From positions 1 to 36,714 of the forward strand of contig CALMIR010000198.1 in assembly GCA_937864265.1 (NCBI GenBank): a stretch of 36,714 nucleotides of DNA, in the 5' to 3' direction. This document shows, in pieces, positions 1 through 6,691 of this stretch; within the stretch, counting starts at the first letter, position 1; each line of letters opens with the position of its first letter. The notes beneath the pieces were generated by a model. The model saw only the letters and a program-made list of their open reading frames with translations. It made no database searches and was not told the origin of the DNA. The translations under genes and the position numbers were made by a program. The stretch is from an uncultured Saprospirales bacterium. Lineage in GTDB: Bacteria > Bacteroidota > Bacteroidia > Chitinophagales > Saprospiraceae.

Positions 1-84
1 CATTAGCAGGTCACTTCGAGTGCCCTGCTAAATTAAGGGAGTCATTAGCAGGTCACTTCGAGTGCCCTGCTAAATTAAGGGAGA
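1..84. repeat. Two tandem 42-bp hairpin repeats
   Basis: Positions 1-42 and 43-84 are the same 42-bp unit, differing only in the last base (t versus a). Each unit contains an imperfect palindrome: TAGCAGG and CACT pair with AGTG and CCTGCTA around a TCG loop, giving a stem of about 12 positions with one mismatch, followed by an A/T-rich tail. The array starts at the window edge, so more copies may lie to the left. It ends 27 bp before the flippase start codon. It could be a REP-like palindromic element or a duplicated terminator for an upstream gene. It is too short, and has no spacers, to be a CRISPR array. Confidence 0.85.
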
Positions 85-111
85 AATTACAGGAGAATAC
101 AACACTAAGCG

Positions 112-1419
112 ATGACCAAATCGGCCAGAAAAGAAAATGCTTACTCTTTATTGGGTTATGCCTCGCAGTTGGGCTTTGCCTTTCTCAGCTTTTTGGTGCT
201 GATACGCCTGATGCCGGAGCATGAATTTGGGGTGTGGGTGTTGTTTTTGACGCTTACTTCTTTTGCCGATATGGGGCGGGTGGGCTTGATTCAAAATGCG
301 GTCATTAAATTTGCCTTAGAGCAGGCAGAGGAATACCCGAAGATCGCCTTATCCGGGCTGTTGCTGAATACCCTTTGCAGCTTGTTGTTGAGTATGTTGC
401 TCATTGGGCTGGCCTGGCCCTTGAGTCGATTATGGTCGGCACCGGAACTTTGGTCGCTGATGTGGTGGTATCCTGGCATCGCTTTGGTACACGGCACCGC
501 CCGCTACATCGATTTCCTGCACATGGTAAAGCGGGACTTCAAGGGCATTTTTTGGTCAAAAAGTGTATATGGCTTGCTGAACCTGCTGCCGCTGGCGGTA
601 TTTTGGTACCAGCAAAGCGACATCAGCCTTCATCAACTGGCGGCCATACAGTTTTGGGCAGGTTTTCCGTCGCTGGCTTTTTTTCTGTTTTATCGGCGCG
701 ATTACCTTTCATTTGGCAAATATAGCCGATCTTGGATGCGACAAATCGTGCATTTTGGCAAATATGTATTGGGTACTAATTTTAGTTCCATGTTTTTCAA
801 CAAAGTGGACATTCTGATGGTGGGCACCTTTCTCAACCCGGCAGCGGTAGCCCTGTACAACGTCGCTACCCGCATCACCAATTACATGGAAGTCCCCATG
901 TCCGGCATTTCGCAGGCAGTTTACCCGCGTTTGGCGGCCATTTATCAGGAAAGCGACCTCAAACCCCTCAGTCAAATGTACGAGCGATCCGTAGCGCTGT
1001 TGGTGGCTACGCTGCTCCCGATGGCCCTGTTGGTCGTGCTTTTTGCCAAACCGCTGGTAGTCCTGCTGGCAGGAGAAAACTATGCTGAAGCCGCGTCTAT
1101 TCTCAACATTCTGGTATTTGCCATCATGGCCAAACCCTGGGCACGGCTTTTTGGTATCACCCTGGACGCCATAGGCAAGCCGCGATTGAACTTCACGGTC
1201 TTGTTGGGTGGCTTGCTTTTTAACATCGTTTTAAACGCTTTTTTACTCAACTGGTTGGGCATACAGGGGGCCGCTTGGGCCACCTTTATTTCCATTTGGG
1301 CAATGGCACTGGTGGGGCAATGGCTCATCCAGAAAATTATTCCCGTTAATCACAGCAACATTTTTAAGCATATTGTAGCCTATTACAAACAGCCCATGAT
1401 GCGGGTTTTAACCAATTAA
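112..1419 (+). CDS. Polysaccharide/lipopolysaccharide flippase (Wzx-like, MATE/MOP superfamily)
   Basis: This 435-residue protein is almost entirely hydrophobic, with about 12-14 predicted membrane helices. Short basic loops and a long central cytoplasmic-type segment (around residues 195-225) fit the oligosaccharide flippase family. Such proteins move undecaprenyl-linked sugar repeat units across the inner membrane for capsule, O-antigen or exopolysaccharide assembly. The N-terminal stretch KSARKENAYSLLGYASQ followed by a helix is typical of the family. The stop codon overlaps the start of the downstream methyltransferase (TAATG), so the two are probably translated together. That suggests a cell-surface glycan locus whose remaining genes would lie to the left of the window. 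The substrate cannot be told from sequence. Confidence 0.85.
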   Translation: MTKSARKENAYSLLGYASQLGFAFLSFLVLIRLMPEHEFGVWVLFLTLTSFADMGRVGLIQNAVIKFALEQAEEYPKIALSGLLLNTLCSLLLSMLLIGLAWPLSRLWSAPELWSLMWWYPGIALVHGTARYIDFLHMVKRDFKGIFWSKSVYGLLNLLPLAVFWYQQSDISLHQLAAIQFWAGFPSLAFFLFYRRDYLSFGKYSRSWMRQIVHFGKYVLGTNFSSMFFNKVDILMVGTFLNPAAVALYNVATRITNYMEVPMSGISQAVYPRLAAIYQESDLKPLSQMYERSVALLVATLLPMALLVVLFAKPLVVLLAGENYAEAASILNILVFAIMAKPWARLFGITLDAIGKPRLNFTVLLGGLLFNIVLNAFLLNWLGIQGAAWATFISIWAMALVGQWLIQKIIPVNHSNIFKHIVAYYKQPMMRVLTN

Positions 1420-2237
1420 TGTCTATCGTTATGGAAATGGTTTTTGGAAAAATGCAGGAAAACATGAGCAGCCGGATGCAAAAAAAGCCTTTTTTGGCGC
1501 GGCTGATCCGGCGTATTTTTGGATATACCCTGGTGGGCAATTATGCCAGGGCCATGACTTTTAAAGATTTGCTGGAAAAGCTGCCCTTATCTACCTTCAG
1601 GCAGGTGCTCGATTTGGGTTGCGGCTATGGGGAGTATTCCTTCATGTTGGCGGAGGGACTGCCGCAGGCCACCATCACGGCGCTGGACATCAATAGCCAG
1701 TCGGTTGCTGCCATCGAACAATTGGCCAAAACCCACCAAATAGACAATCTGAAAACCCATATCGGGCCCATCGAGACCCTGATTGCCCGGGACGAATATT
1801 TCGATTTCATTTTTTCCGTCGATGTTTTTGAACACATCCGCGAAGCCGAAATGCCATTTGCGCAAGCGTATAAAAAGCTCAAGCCCGGCGGGTATTTGCT
1901 GGTCAAAATACCGAATAAGGATCAACAAACCATTTTGCCGGAAGGCTGGTTCGAAGACCACCACCACTGGCTGGAAGAAGAGCACATCGGACAGGTGTAT
2001 GACCTGGATGGGTTGAAAAATCGCATGGTAAAGGAAGGTTTTCAGCTTATCTATGCCGCCTATGGCGATGGCTGGTGGAGCCGTCTGGGCTGGGAATTGG
2101 GCTACCTGTCGCATAAAGCTGGCCCCGTATTCCAACTCCTCTGCCTGCCTTTTGCCAAACTCCTGGTGCTCATCGACCGGAAACTACACCGCAAAAAACG
2201 GGGCAATACCATCCAGGTGATCGGGCAAAAGCCTTGA
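1419..2237 (+). CDS. Class I SAM-dependent methyltransferase
   Basis: The protein has 272 residues. Motif I of the Rossmann-type methyltransferase fold is clear (VLDLGCGYGEYS, about residues 65-76), followed by an acidic residue in ALDINSQS that should bind the ribose of S-adenosylmethionine. SVDVFEHI and LKPGGYLLVKIPN match motifs IV-VI of the Methyltransf_11/UbiE group. The C-terminal third carries a hydrophobic stretch (LGYLSHKAGPVFQLLCLPFAK) that could associate with the membrane. The start ATG shares its A with the flippase stop, implying translational coupling. The acceptor may be a glycan or lipid-linked sugar, by context only. It is convergent with the permease gene that follows. Confidence 0.85.
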   Translation: MSIVMEMVFGKMQENMSSRMQKKPFLARLIRRIFGYTLVGNYARAMTFKDLLEKLPLSTFRQVLDLGCGYGEYSFMLAEGLPQATITALDINSQSVAAIEQLAKTHQIDNLKTHIGPIETLIARDEYFDFIFSVDVFEHIREAEMPFAQAYKKLKPGGYLLVKIPNKDQQTILPEGWFEDHHHWLEEEHIGQVYDLDGLKNRMVKEGFQLIYAAYGDGWWSRLGWELGYLSHKAGPVFQLLCLPFAKLLVLIDRKLHRKKRGNTIQVIGQKP

Positions 2238-2298
2238 TCGGCCAGCGTTGAAGGTAGAAACAGCAACTTATTTGGGGAGGCATGTGGCGCCAAAGCGC

Positions 2299-3234
2299 TC
2301 AAGGCATGCTTCGTCGCTGCTTCCACCACGACAACAGCAGTACCCCACCAATAACGAGTACCGCCCCCAGCCATTGCCAGCCCCCAAAGGTTTCGCCCAG
2401 GATAAGGGAAGCCAGCAAGATGGTAGAAATCGGGCCTACACTGCTGATGATGGCTGCGGTACCTGCACCCAAGCGTCGGATGCCCTCTGCTACCATGAAA
2501 CTGGGCAACACCGTAGCTACCAAAGCCATGCCCAACGCGTAGCCATACACCGGCATGGGAAAATGAAACAGGGCCCAGCGGTATTGGATGCCGTGGTGGA
2601 GGAGAATGGCAGCACAGGCGATGCTCATGGTGAGCGAATTGTAGCGCAAGGTGCCCATACGCGGCAAATACTCGCCACTGCCGATCAGGTAGAGGGCAAA
2701 GGTGAGGGCACTGGTAAAAGAAAAAAGCACGCCCATCCAAAAGTCCGGCACCTGCCGAATTTCCACCGATTGGGAAAAGGCAAGGATGATGCCGATATAG
2801 GAAATGATTACGGCAGCGGCTTCTACCCGGCTCACCTTCCTTTTCAGGAAAACCGCCGTCAATAGCAATACCAGCGTAGGATAAATAAACAGGATGAGCC
2901 TGCCCAAGCTGGCTGATAAATACTGCAAGGACATGAAATCGCAGAGGCTGGCCACGTAATACCCCAGCAAGCCCAATACGATCAGTTCCAGCCAGTGCCG
3001 CCGTTTCGGGCGAAAGGTATCCGCCGCTTGTTTTTGCCAGCGGCTGTAGCTGGCTACTGCCAGGAAAAAGGGCAGGGAAAAGGCCATGCGCAAGGCCACC
3101 AGCGATACGCTGTCCACCCCATAGCGGTAGGCCAGCTTGACGAATATGGCCTTGCTGCTATAAGCGATCGCGCCAAAGAAAACCAGCAATATAGCGCCCA
3201 GTATGGGGCTGGAGTAACGGGGTAGTGGGTGCAT
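2299..3234 (-). CDS. EamA/DMT-family permease
   Basis: From the preferred start the protein has about 311 residues and ten hydrophobic segments, arranged as two homologous five-helix halves as in the EamA (drug/metabolite transporter) family. GAIAYSSKAIFVKLAYR begins the first repeat. The second half ends with the family-typical pattern AAIISSVGPISTILLASLILGE followed by W.W.GAVLVIGGV. It probably exports or imports a small metabolite across the inner membrane; the substrate is unknown. An in-frame ATG at 3291 would add 19 residues (FYRRQPVDFF...), but those codons run through the intrinsic terminator of the upstream gene. The ATG at 3234, just beyond the T-tract, is therefore preferred. Confidence 0.88.
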   Translation of the reverse strand: MHPLPRYSSPILGAILLVFFGAIAYSSKAIFVKLAYRYGVDSVSLVALRMAFSLPFFLAVASYSRWQKQAADTFRPKRRHWLELIVLGLLGYYVASLCDFMSLQYLSASLGRLILFIYPTLVLLLTAVFLKRKVSRVEAAAVIISYIGIILAFSQSVEIRQVPDFWMGVLFSFTSALTFALYLIGSGEYLPRMGTLRYNSLTMSIACAAILLHHGIQYRWALFHFPMPVYGYALGMALVATVLPSFMVAEGIRRLGAGTAAIISSVGPISTILLASLILGETFGGWQWLGAVLVIGGVLLLSWWKQRRSMP

Positions 3235-3251
3235 TGGGCAAATTTGACCCG

Positions 3252-3284
3252 AAAATAAAAAAAAATCGACCGGCTGACGCCGGT
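3252..3284 (-). terminator. Intrinsic terminator after the FGE-like gene
   Basis: On the minus strand a 6-bp GC-rich stem (ACCGGC/GCCGGT, plus-strand 3269-3274 and 3279-3284) with a 4-nt loop is followed, after CGA, by a long T tract (complement of 3252-3265). It lies 56 nt past the stop of the formylglycine-generating-enzyme-family gene and just before the preferred permease start. The two minus-strand genes are therefore probably separate transcription units. Confidence 0.75.
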
Positions 3285-3339
3285 AAAACAATCCCCAAGC
3301 TACCTACCAAAGGGTAAAAAGAAAAAAACCAAAGGCTAA

Positions 3340-4086
3340 TTAATACCGGGCTAACCGAAAACCGACATCATAGTCCCTACCAGCAGCATTGTCCCTGAAG
3401 CGGTAGGAAACACGACAATAGTAATCGCCGTAGTACCAAGACCCGCCACGAACCACTCGGCCAGCGCTGTCATTACCTTGCCGCGCATTGCCGTCCAGAG
3501 GGGCTTTGTCGTAGTTGTCGTGCCAAGTATTCGCGCACCATTCCCATACATTGCCGCTCATGTCGTACAAGCCCAATTCGTTGGGGCGTTTTAAGCCCAC
3601 AGGCTTAGTTTCGCCGTGGCTATTTTCCCAAAACCAACCCACTTCCTTCAGCTTATTGCCCCCAGCATAGCGGTATCCTTTACTCAGGGGGCCTCCTCGC
3701 GCCGCGTACTCCCATTGGGCTTCGCTGGGCAGTTGGAAGCGCCGATTGTCCTGTGCCTGGCAGGCGGCTATGGCGGGCAGTGCATTCAGTTTTTCCAGAA
3801 ACACCTGCACCTGATTCCAGGATACCTGTTCCACCGGGCGGTTGTCACCTTTAAAACAAGCGGGATTGTCGCCCATGACGTGCTGCCAGAGCTCCTGGGT
3901 CACTGGAAAGGCACCCATTTCAAAGGGTGCTATTTGAACCCGGTGTACGGGCTTTTCAGCATCATTCTCCTCGCTCCCCATCATAAAGCTGTTTCCGGGT
4001 ATTTCCGTCGTCACAAAAGTAGGGAGGCCGAGGTAGGTTTTGCGCTGGATGGCCATAGCGGTGGTCATGGCATGTTCTTTTGGCAT
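3340..4086 (-). CDS. SUMF1/EgtB/PvdO-family (formylglycine-generating enzyme-like) protein
   Basis: The 248-residue protein is one complete FGE-sulfatase domain. It shows MMGSEENDAEKPVHRVQI near the start, FPVTQELWQHVMG, a LPSEAQWEYAARGG motif, GLYDMSGNVWEW, and the C-terminal VRGGSWYYGDYYCRVSYR...VGFRLARY. In true FGE two active-site cysteines follow the GGS motif. Aligning on GGS, this protein has Tyr at the first position and Cys at the second (around residue 224), so copper-dependent sulfatase activation is uncertain. No sulfatase gene is nearby and no secretion signal is evident. Possible ATG starts are codons 1, 7 and 11. It may act in an unrelated modification or as a C-type-lectin-fold binding domain. 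Confidence 0.85.
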   Translation of the reverse strand: MPKEHAMTTAMAIQRKTYLGLPTFVTTEIPGNSFMMGSEENDAEKPVHRVQIAPFEMGAFPVTQELWQHVMGDNPACFKGDNRPVEQVSWNQVQVFLEKLNALPAIAACQAQDNRRFQLPSEAQWEYAARGGPLSKGYRYAGGNKLKEVGWFWENSHGETKPVGLKRPNELGLYDMSGNVWEWCANTWHDNYDKAPLDGNARQGNDSAGRVVRGGSWYYGDYYCRVSYRFRDNAAGRDYDVGFRLARY

Positions 4087-4109
4087 AAAGGTAGAAAAAA
4101 TAAAATAAA

Positions 4110-4158
4110 GTTATCGGGCGTCTGCGAGCGTTAGGATCACCCGGAGGCACCCGATAAC
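4110..4158. repeat. Inverted repeat, left element of the FGE/Trx spacer
   Basis: GTTATCGGG at 4110-4118 pairs with CCCGATAAC at 4150-4158, a perfect 9-bp stem extended by one mismatch, with a loop of about 30 nt. It lies 24 bp upstream of the minus-strand FGE-like start, between divergent genes. There is no adjacent T tract, so it does not look like an intrinsic terminator; an operator or recombination remnant is possible. Confidence 0.5.
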
Positions 4159-4217
4159 CTTGAATCGCCGATAATTTTCGAGCAAGAAAAAGGTGTCTAT
4201 TTGTTACTCAACCCCAA

Positions 4218-4260
4218 GGCCTAGTTATCGGCCAACTCAAAGTTGTCCTATAACTAGGCC
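4218..4260. repeat. Strong nested hairpin, right element of the FGE/Trx spacer
   Basis: GGCCTAGTTAT (4218-4228) pairs perfectly with ATAACTAGGCC (4250-4260). Inside it CAACT (4233-4237) pairs with AGTTG (4241-4245) around a CAA loop, giving a long interrupted hairpin. The core GTTATCGG at 4224-4231 repeats the first arm of the element at 4110. An A-run follows on the plus strand, not a T-run, so a terminator is not the obvious reading in either direction. Confidence 0.7.
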
Positions 4261-4364
4261 ATAAAAAAAAACGCCGCCCACCAAAACAAATTAAAAAAAG
4301 CTACGTATAAGAAAAAAGCTCAACTAACATTGAGCGCGATCATTTTTCCAAAAACCGTAGTCCC

Positions 4365-5201
4365 ATGAAATTAACGACCTCCATCCTGGCGGTATGCTGG
4401 CTATTGTACAGTCCGCTTTGCGCCCATTCTTCTTTCCAATTTTTTGAAGGTGGCATCAGCGACATCCGCCAGAAAGCTACCGAAGAAGGCAAATTGTATT
4501 TCGTTCATTTTTCGGCCAAATGGTGCATGCCTTGCCGATGGATGGAAGAAAATACCTTTACCGATGAAGCTTTTTCTCAATACGTGGCCGACAACTGGCT
4601 GGCGCTAAAACTGGACATAGACGATCCAGATAATGCAGCCTGGATGCGCCAATATGACGTGACGCTGTTGCCTACTTTGCTCATCTTCAGTACTCGTGGG
4701 CAGATGCTCTTCAAGCAGGAAGGCGCATTGGAAGCGGATGCCCTTACCAAATTGCTGCAAGAGTTTGACCAGCCGCGCTATCGCACTATGACGCGCTCAG
4801 CCGGGGAGAGCCAGGCAATGCTCGATTGCCCGCAGCCCACCTTGCACTTGGAGCGCCCGGCATTGATCCCGGATATTGCGGCTACGCCCGTTACGCCGGT
4901 GGTGTATGAAGCACCCACATTTACGCCTCAGAAAGACGAGACCACCTCCGTATATACCTCAGCCAGTGAAGCGCAATTCAGTTTGCAGGTTGGGGTGTAT
5001 TCGAGCGAAGAGAATGCGCTGCGGGCTAAAACGACACTCGAACAGCAGTTTCCCGTTCAAGTGCAGCTGCGATCCATGGAATCCAATGGGCGGAACATTT
5101 ATAGGCTTTATATGGGGCGTTTTGCCCGAAAATCAGCTGCGGAAGATTTCCTGGAGCAGGTCAAGCAGGCCGGGGTGGATGCCTTTGTGAAGCAATTGTG
5201 A
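4365..5201 (+). CDS. Exported thioredoxin-family protein with C-terminal SPOR domain
   Basis: The 278-residue protein starts with a signal peptide (MKLTTSILAVCWLLYSPLCA). A thioredoxin-fold domain follows, with the active site WCMPC (Cys54 and Cys57) and the cis-proline segment LLPTLLIF. A proline/threonine-rich linker (about residues 135-200) leads to a C-terminal SPOR domain (about 203-278; QFSLQVGVYSSEENALRA ... YRLYMGRF). The thioredoxin part resembles the Thioredoxin_7/DUF255-type group. SPOR domains bind denuded glycan strands of peptidoglycan, so this is likely a periplasmic thiol-disulfide protein held at the septum or cell wall. It is divergent from the FGE-like gene, with a 278-bp spacer containing two hairpins. 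Its redox partner cannot be named. Confidence 0.85.
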   Translation: MKLTTSILAVCWLLYSPLCAHSSFQFFEGGISDIRQKATEEGKLYFVHFSAKWCMPCRWMEENTFTDEAFSQYVADNWLALKLDIDDPDNAAWMRQYDVTLLPTLLIFSTRGQMLFKQEGALEADALTKLLQEFDQPRYRTMTRSAGESQAMLDCPQPTLHLERPALIPDIAATPVTPVVYEAPTFTPQKDETTSVYTSASEAQFSLQVGVYSSEENALRAKTTLEQQFPVQVQLRSMESNGRNIYRLYMGRFARKSAAEDFLEQVKQAGVDAFVKQL

Positions 5202-5318
5202 AATAATTAGATGTGGAGGCAAACGGAATAACCATTTTCCGCGCTGATCCGTTTGATCTGCCCCAGCCGTGTTCCCATCCGACACGTGATAGGACACGGA
5301 TATACCGCCATAAAAGCT

Positions 5319-5326
5319 TATTTTTG
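5319..5326 (+). promoter_or_regulatory. Candidate Bacteroidota -7 element (TATTTTTG) for hutI
   Basis: TATTTTTG matches the Bacteroidota -7 consensus TAnnTTTG and lies 11 bp before the hutI ATG. No convincing -33 TTG is seen about 20 bp upstream. If it is used, the leader would be very short. Confidence 0.4.
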
Positions 5327-5337
5327 CCGGAAAAAAC

Positions 5338-6576
5338 ATGTCATCCCTGCTCATTCGCAACATTAAAACCCTGGTACAAGCCTCGCATACGCCATTAAAC
5401 CTTGCCAGGGGCGCTGAAATGCAGCAATTGTCGCTTATGGAAAATGCCTTTCTGTTGGTGGAAGCTGGGCGGATTAGCGATTTTGGGCCGATGGCTGATT
5501 GTCCGGAGCGGGCAGATGAAACGCTTGATGCCAGCGGACGGTTTTTGTTTCCTTGCTGGTGCGACTCCCATACGCATTTGGTATTTGCAGGTAGTCGGGA
5601 GGCCGAGTTTGTCGATCGGATCAAGGGCTTGAGTTATGAAGAAATTGCCCGGCGCGGAGGAGGTATCCTGAATTCTGCCCGCCGATTGCGGGATTGCCCG
5701 GAAGAGGAGTTGTTTGAATCGGCGGCACGGCGTTTGGAGGAAATCCAGTCCTATGGCACGGGAGCGGTAGAGATCAAAAGCGGCTATGGCCTGAGCGTGG
5801 AAGGCGAGCTGAAAATGCTGCGGGTGATTCAGCGCCTGAAAGACTGGAGCAAGATGCCCATCAAGGCAACTTTCCTGGGGGCGCATGCTTTTCCGGCGGA
5901 GTATAAGGAAAATCGAACAGCCTATTTGAGATTGATTGTTGAGGAGATGTTGCCCCAAATTGCGGGGGAAGGGCTGGCCGACTATATAGACGCTTTTTGC
6001 GAAAAGAATTTTTTCAGCGTTGCCGAAACGGAGCAGGTCATAGAAGCTGGCGCTAAATATGGGTTAAAAGCTAAAGTTCATGTCAACCAGTTCAATAGTA
6101 TGGGCGCTATCCCGATGGCTGTGCAACACGGCGCTTTGTCAGTTGATCATTTGGAAGTCGTGAGTGAAGCGGATATAGTGGCTTTGCAAAGCGGCCATAC
6201 CATACCCACGATTTTGCCCTCTGCCCCATTTTTCCTCAACGACCACTATCCGCCTGCCCGCCAACTGATCGAAGCCGGGCTTCCCATAGCGTTGGCCAGC
6301 GATTTCAACCCCGGCTCTACGCCTTCCGGCAATATGCCTTTTGTGCTGTCTCTAGCCTGTATCAAGTGTCGGCTTTTACCCGAAGAAGCCATCAATGCTG
6401 CGACTATAAACGGTGCGGCTGCGATGGAACTGGACGGCGAACTCGGCAGTATTGAGCTGGGTAAGCGGGCCAGTTTTTTCCTTACTCGGCCAATGCCTTC
6501 GCTGGCGTATCTGCCTTATGCTTTTGGAAGTAATGTAGTGGAGTGGGTCTTCTTAGATGGGAAACGGGTGAAGTAA
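5338..6576 (+). CDS. hutI: Imidazolonepropionase
   Basis: This 412-residue amidohydrolase hydrolyses 4-imidazolone-5-propanoate to N-formimino-L-glutamate, the third step of histidine degradation in the cytoplasm. Landmarks are the metal-binding CDSHTHLVFAGSRE (His78 and His80), the family-specific RRGGGILNSARRLR, KSGYGLSVEGELKML, FLGAHAFPAEY, HVNQFNSMGA, SVDHLE and the metal-ligand Asp322 in LASDFNPGSTPSGNMPFV. Length and motif order match the family. No hutU, hutH or hutG is nearby, so the pathway genes are dispersed in this genome or absent. It lies 136 bp downstream of the thioredoxin-SPOR gene and probably has its own promoter. Confidence 0.95.
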   Translation: MSSLLIRNIKTLVQASHTPLNLARGAEMQQLSLMENAFLLVEAGRISDFGPMADCPERADETLDASGRFLFPCWCDSHTHLVFAGSREAEFVDRIKGLSYEEIARRGGGILNSARRLRDCPEEELFESAARRLEEIQSYGTGAVEIKSGYGLSVEGELKMLRVIQRLKDWSKMPIKATFLGAHAFPAEYKENRTAYLRLIVEEMLPQIAGEGLADYIDAFCEKNFFSVAETEQVIEAGAKYGLKAKVHVNQFNSMGAIPMAVQHGALSVDHLEVVSEADIVALQSGHTIPTILPSAPFFLNDHYPPARQLIEAGLPIALASDFNPGSTPSGNMPFVLSLACIKCRLLPEEAINAATINGAAAMELDGELGSIELGKRASFFLTRPMPSLAYLPYAFGSNVVEWVFLDGKRVK

Positions 6577-6652
6577 TTGGGTACAAAAACGTTAAAAACG
6601 CACTCCGGCACCCTGAGGACAGATTTCCTGCGTTTCTTTCACACAAATTTGC

Positions 6653-6660
6653 TATTTTTG
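6653..6660 (+). promoter_or_regulatory. Candidate Bacteroidota -7 element (TATTTTTG) for the giant surface protein
   Basis: TATTTTTG fits the TAnnTTTG -7 consensus and lies 31 bp before the ATG at 6692. A weak T-rich segment (TTTC) lies about 20 bp upstream in place of a -33 TTTG. Confidence 0.5.
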
Positions 6661-6691
6661 GCAGTAGCAATAATCCCAAGAGCGTATATAC

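Noticed and set aside
1-84. CRISPR-like array
   Set aside because: The two 42-bp units are directly adjacent with no unique spacers, and no cas genes occur.
2102-2740. Minus-strand 212-residue frame overlapping the methyltransferase and permease ends
   Set aside because: It is out of frame with the well-supported permease and methyltransferase and has no recognisable domain; it is a shadow frame.
3235-3291. Upstream ATG start for the EamA permease
   Set aside because: The extra codons coincide with the hairpin and T tract of the terminator of the preceding gene and encode a non-typical leader.
5395-5958. Minus-strand 187-residue frame opposite hutI
   Set aside because: It is antisense to highly conserved hutI motifs with no domain of its own.
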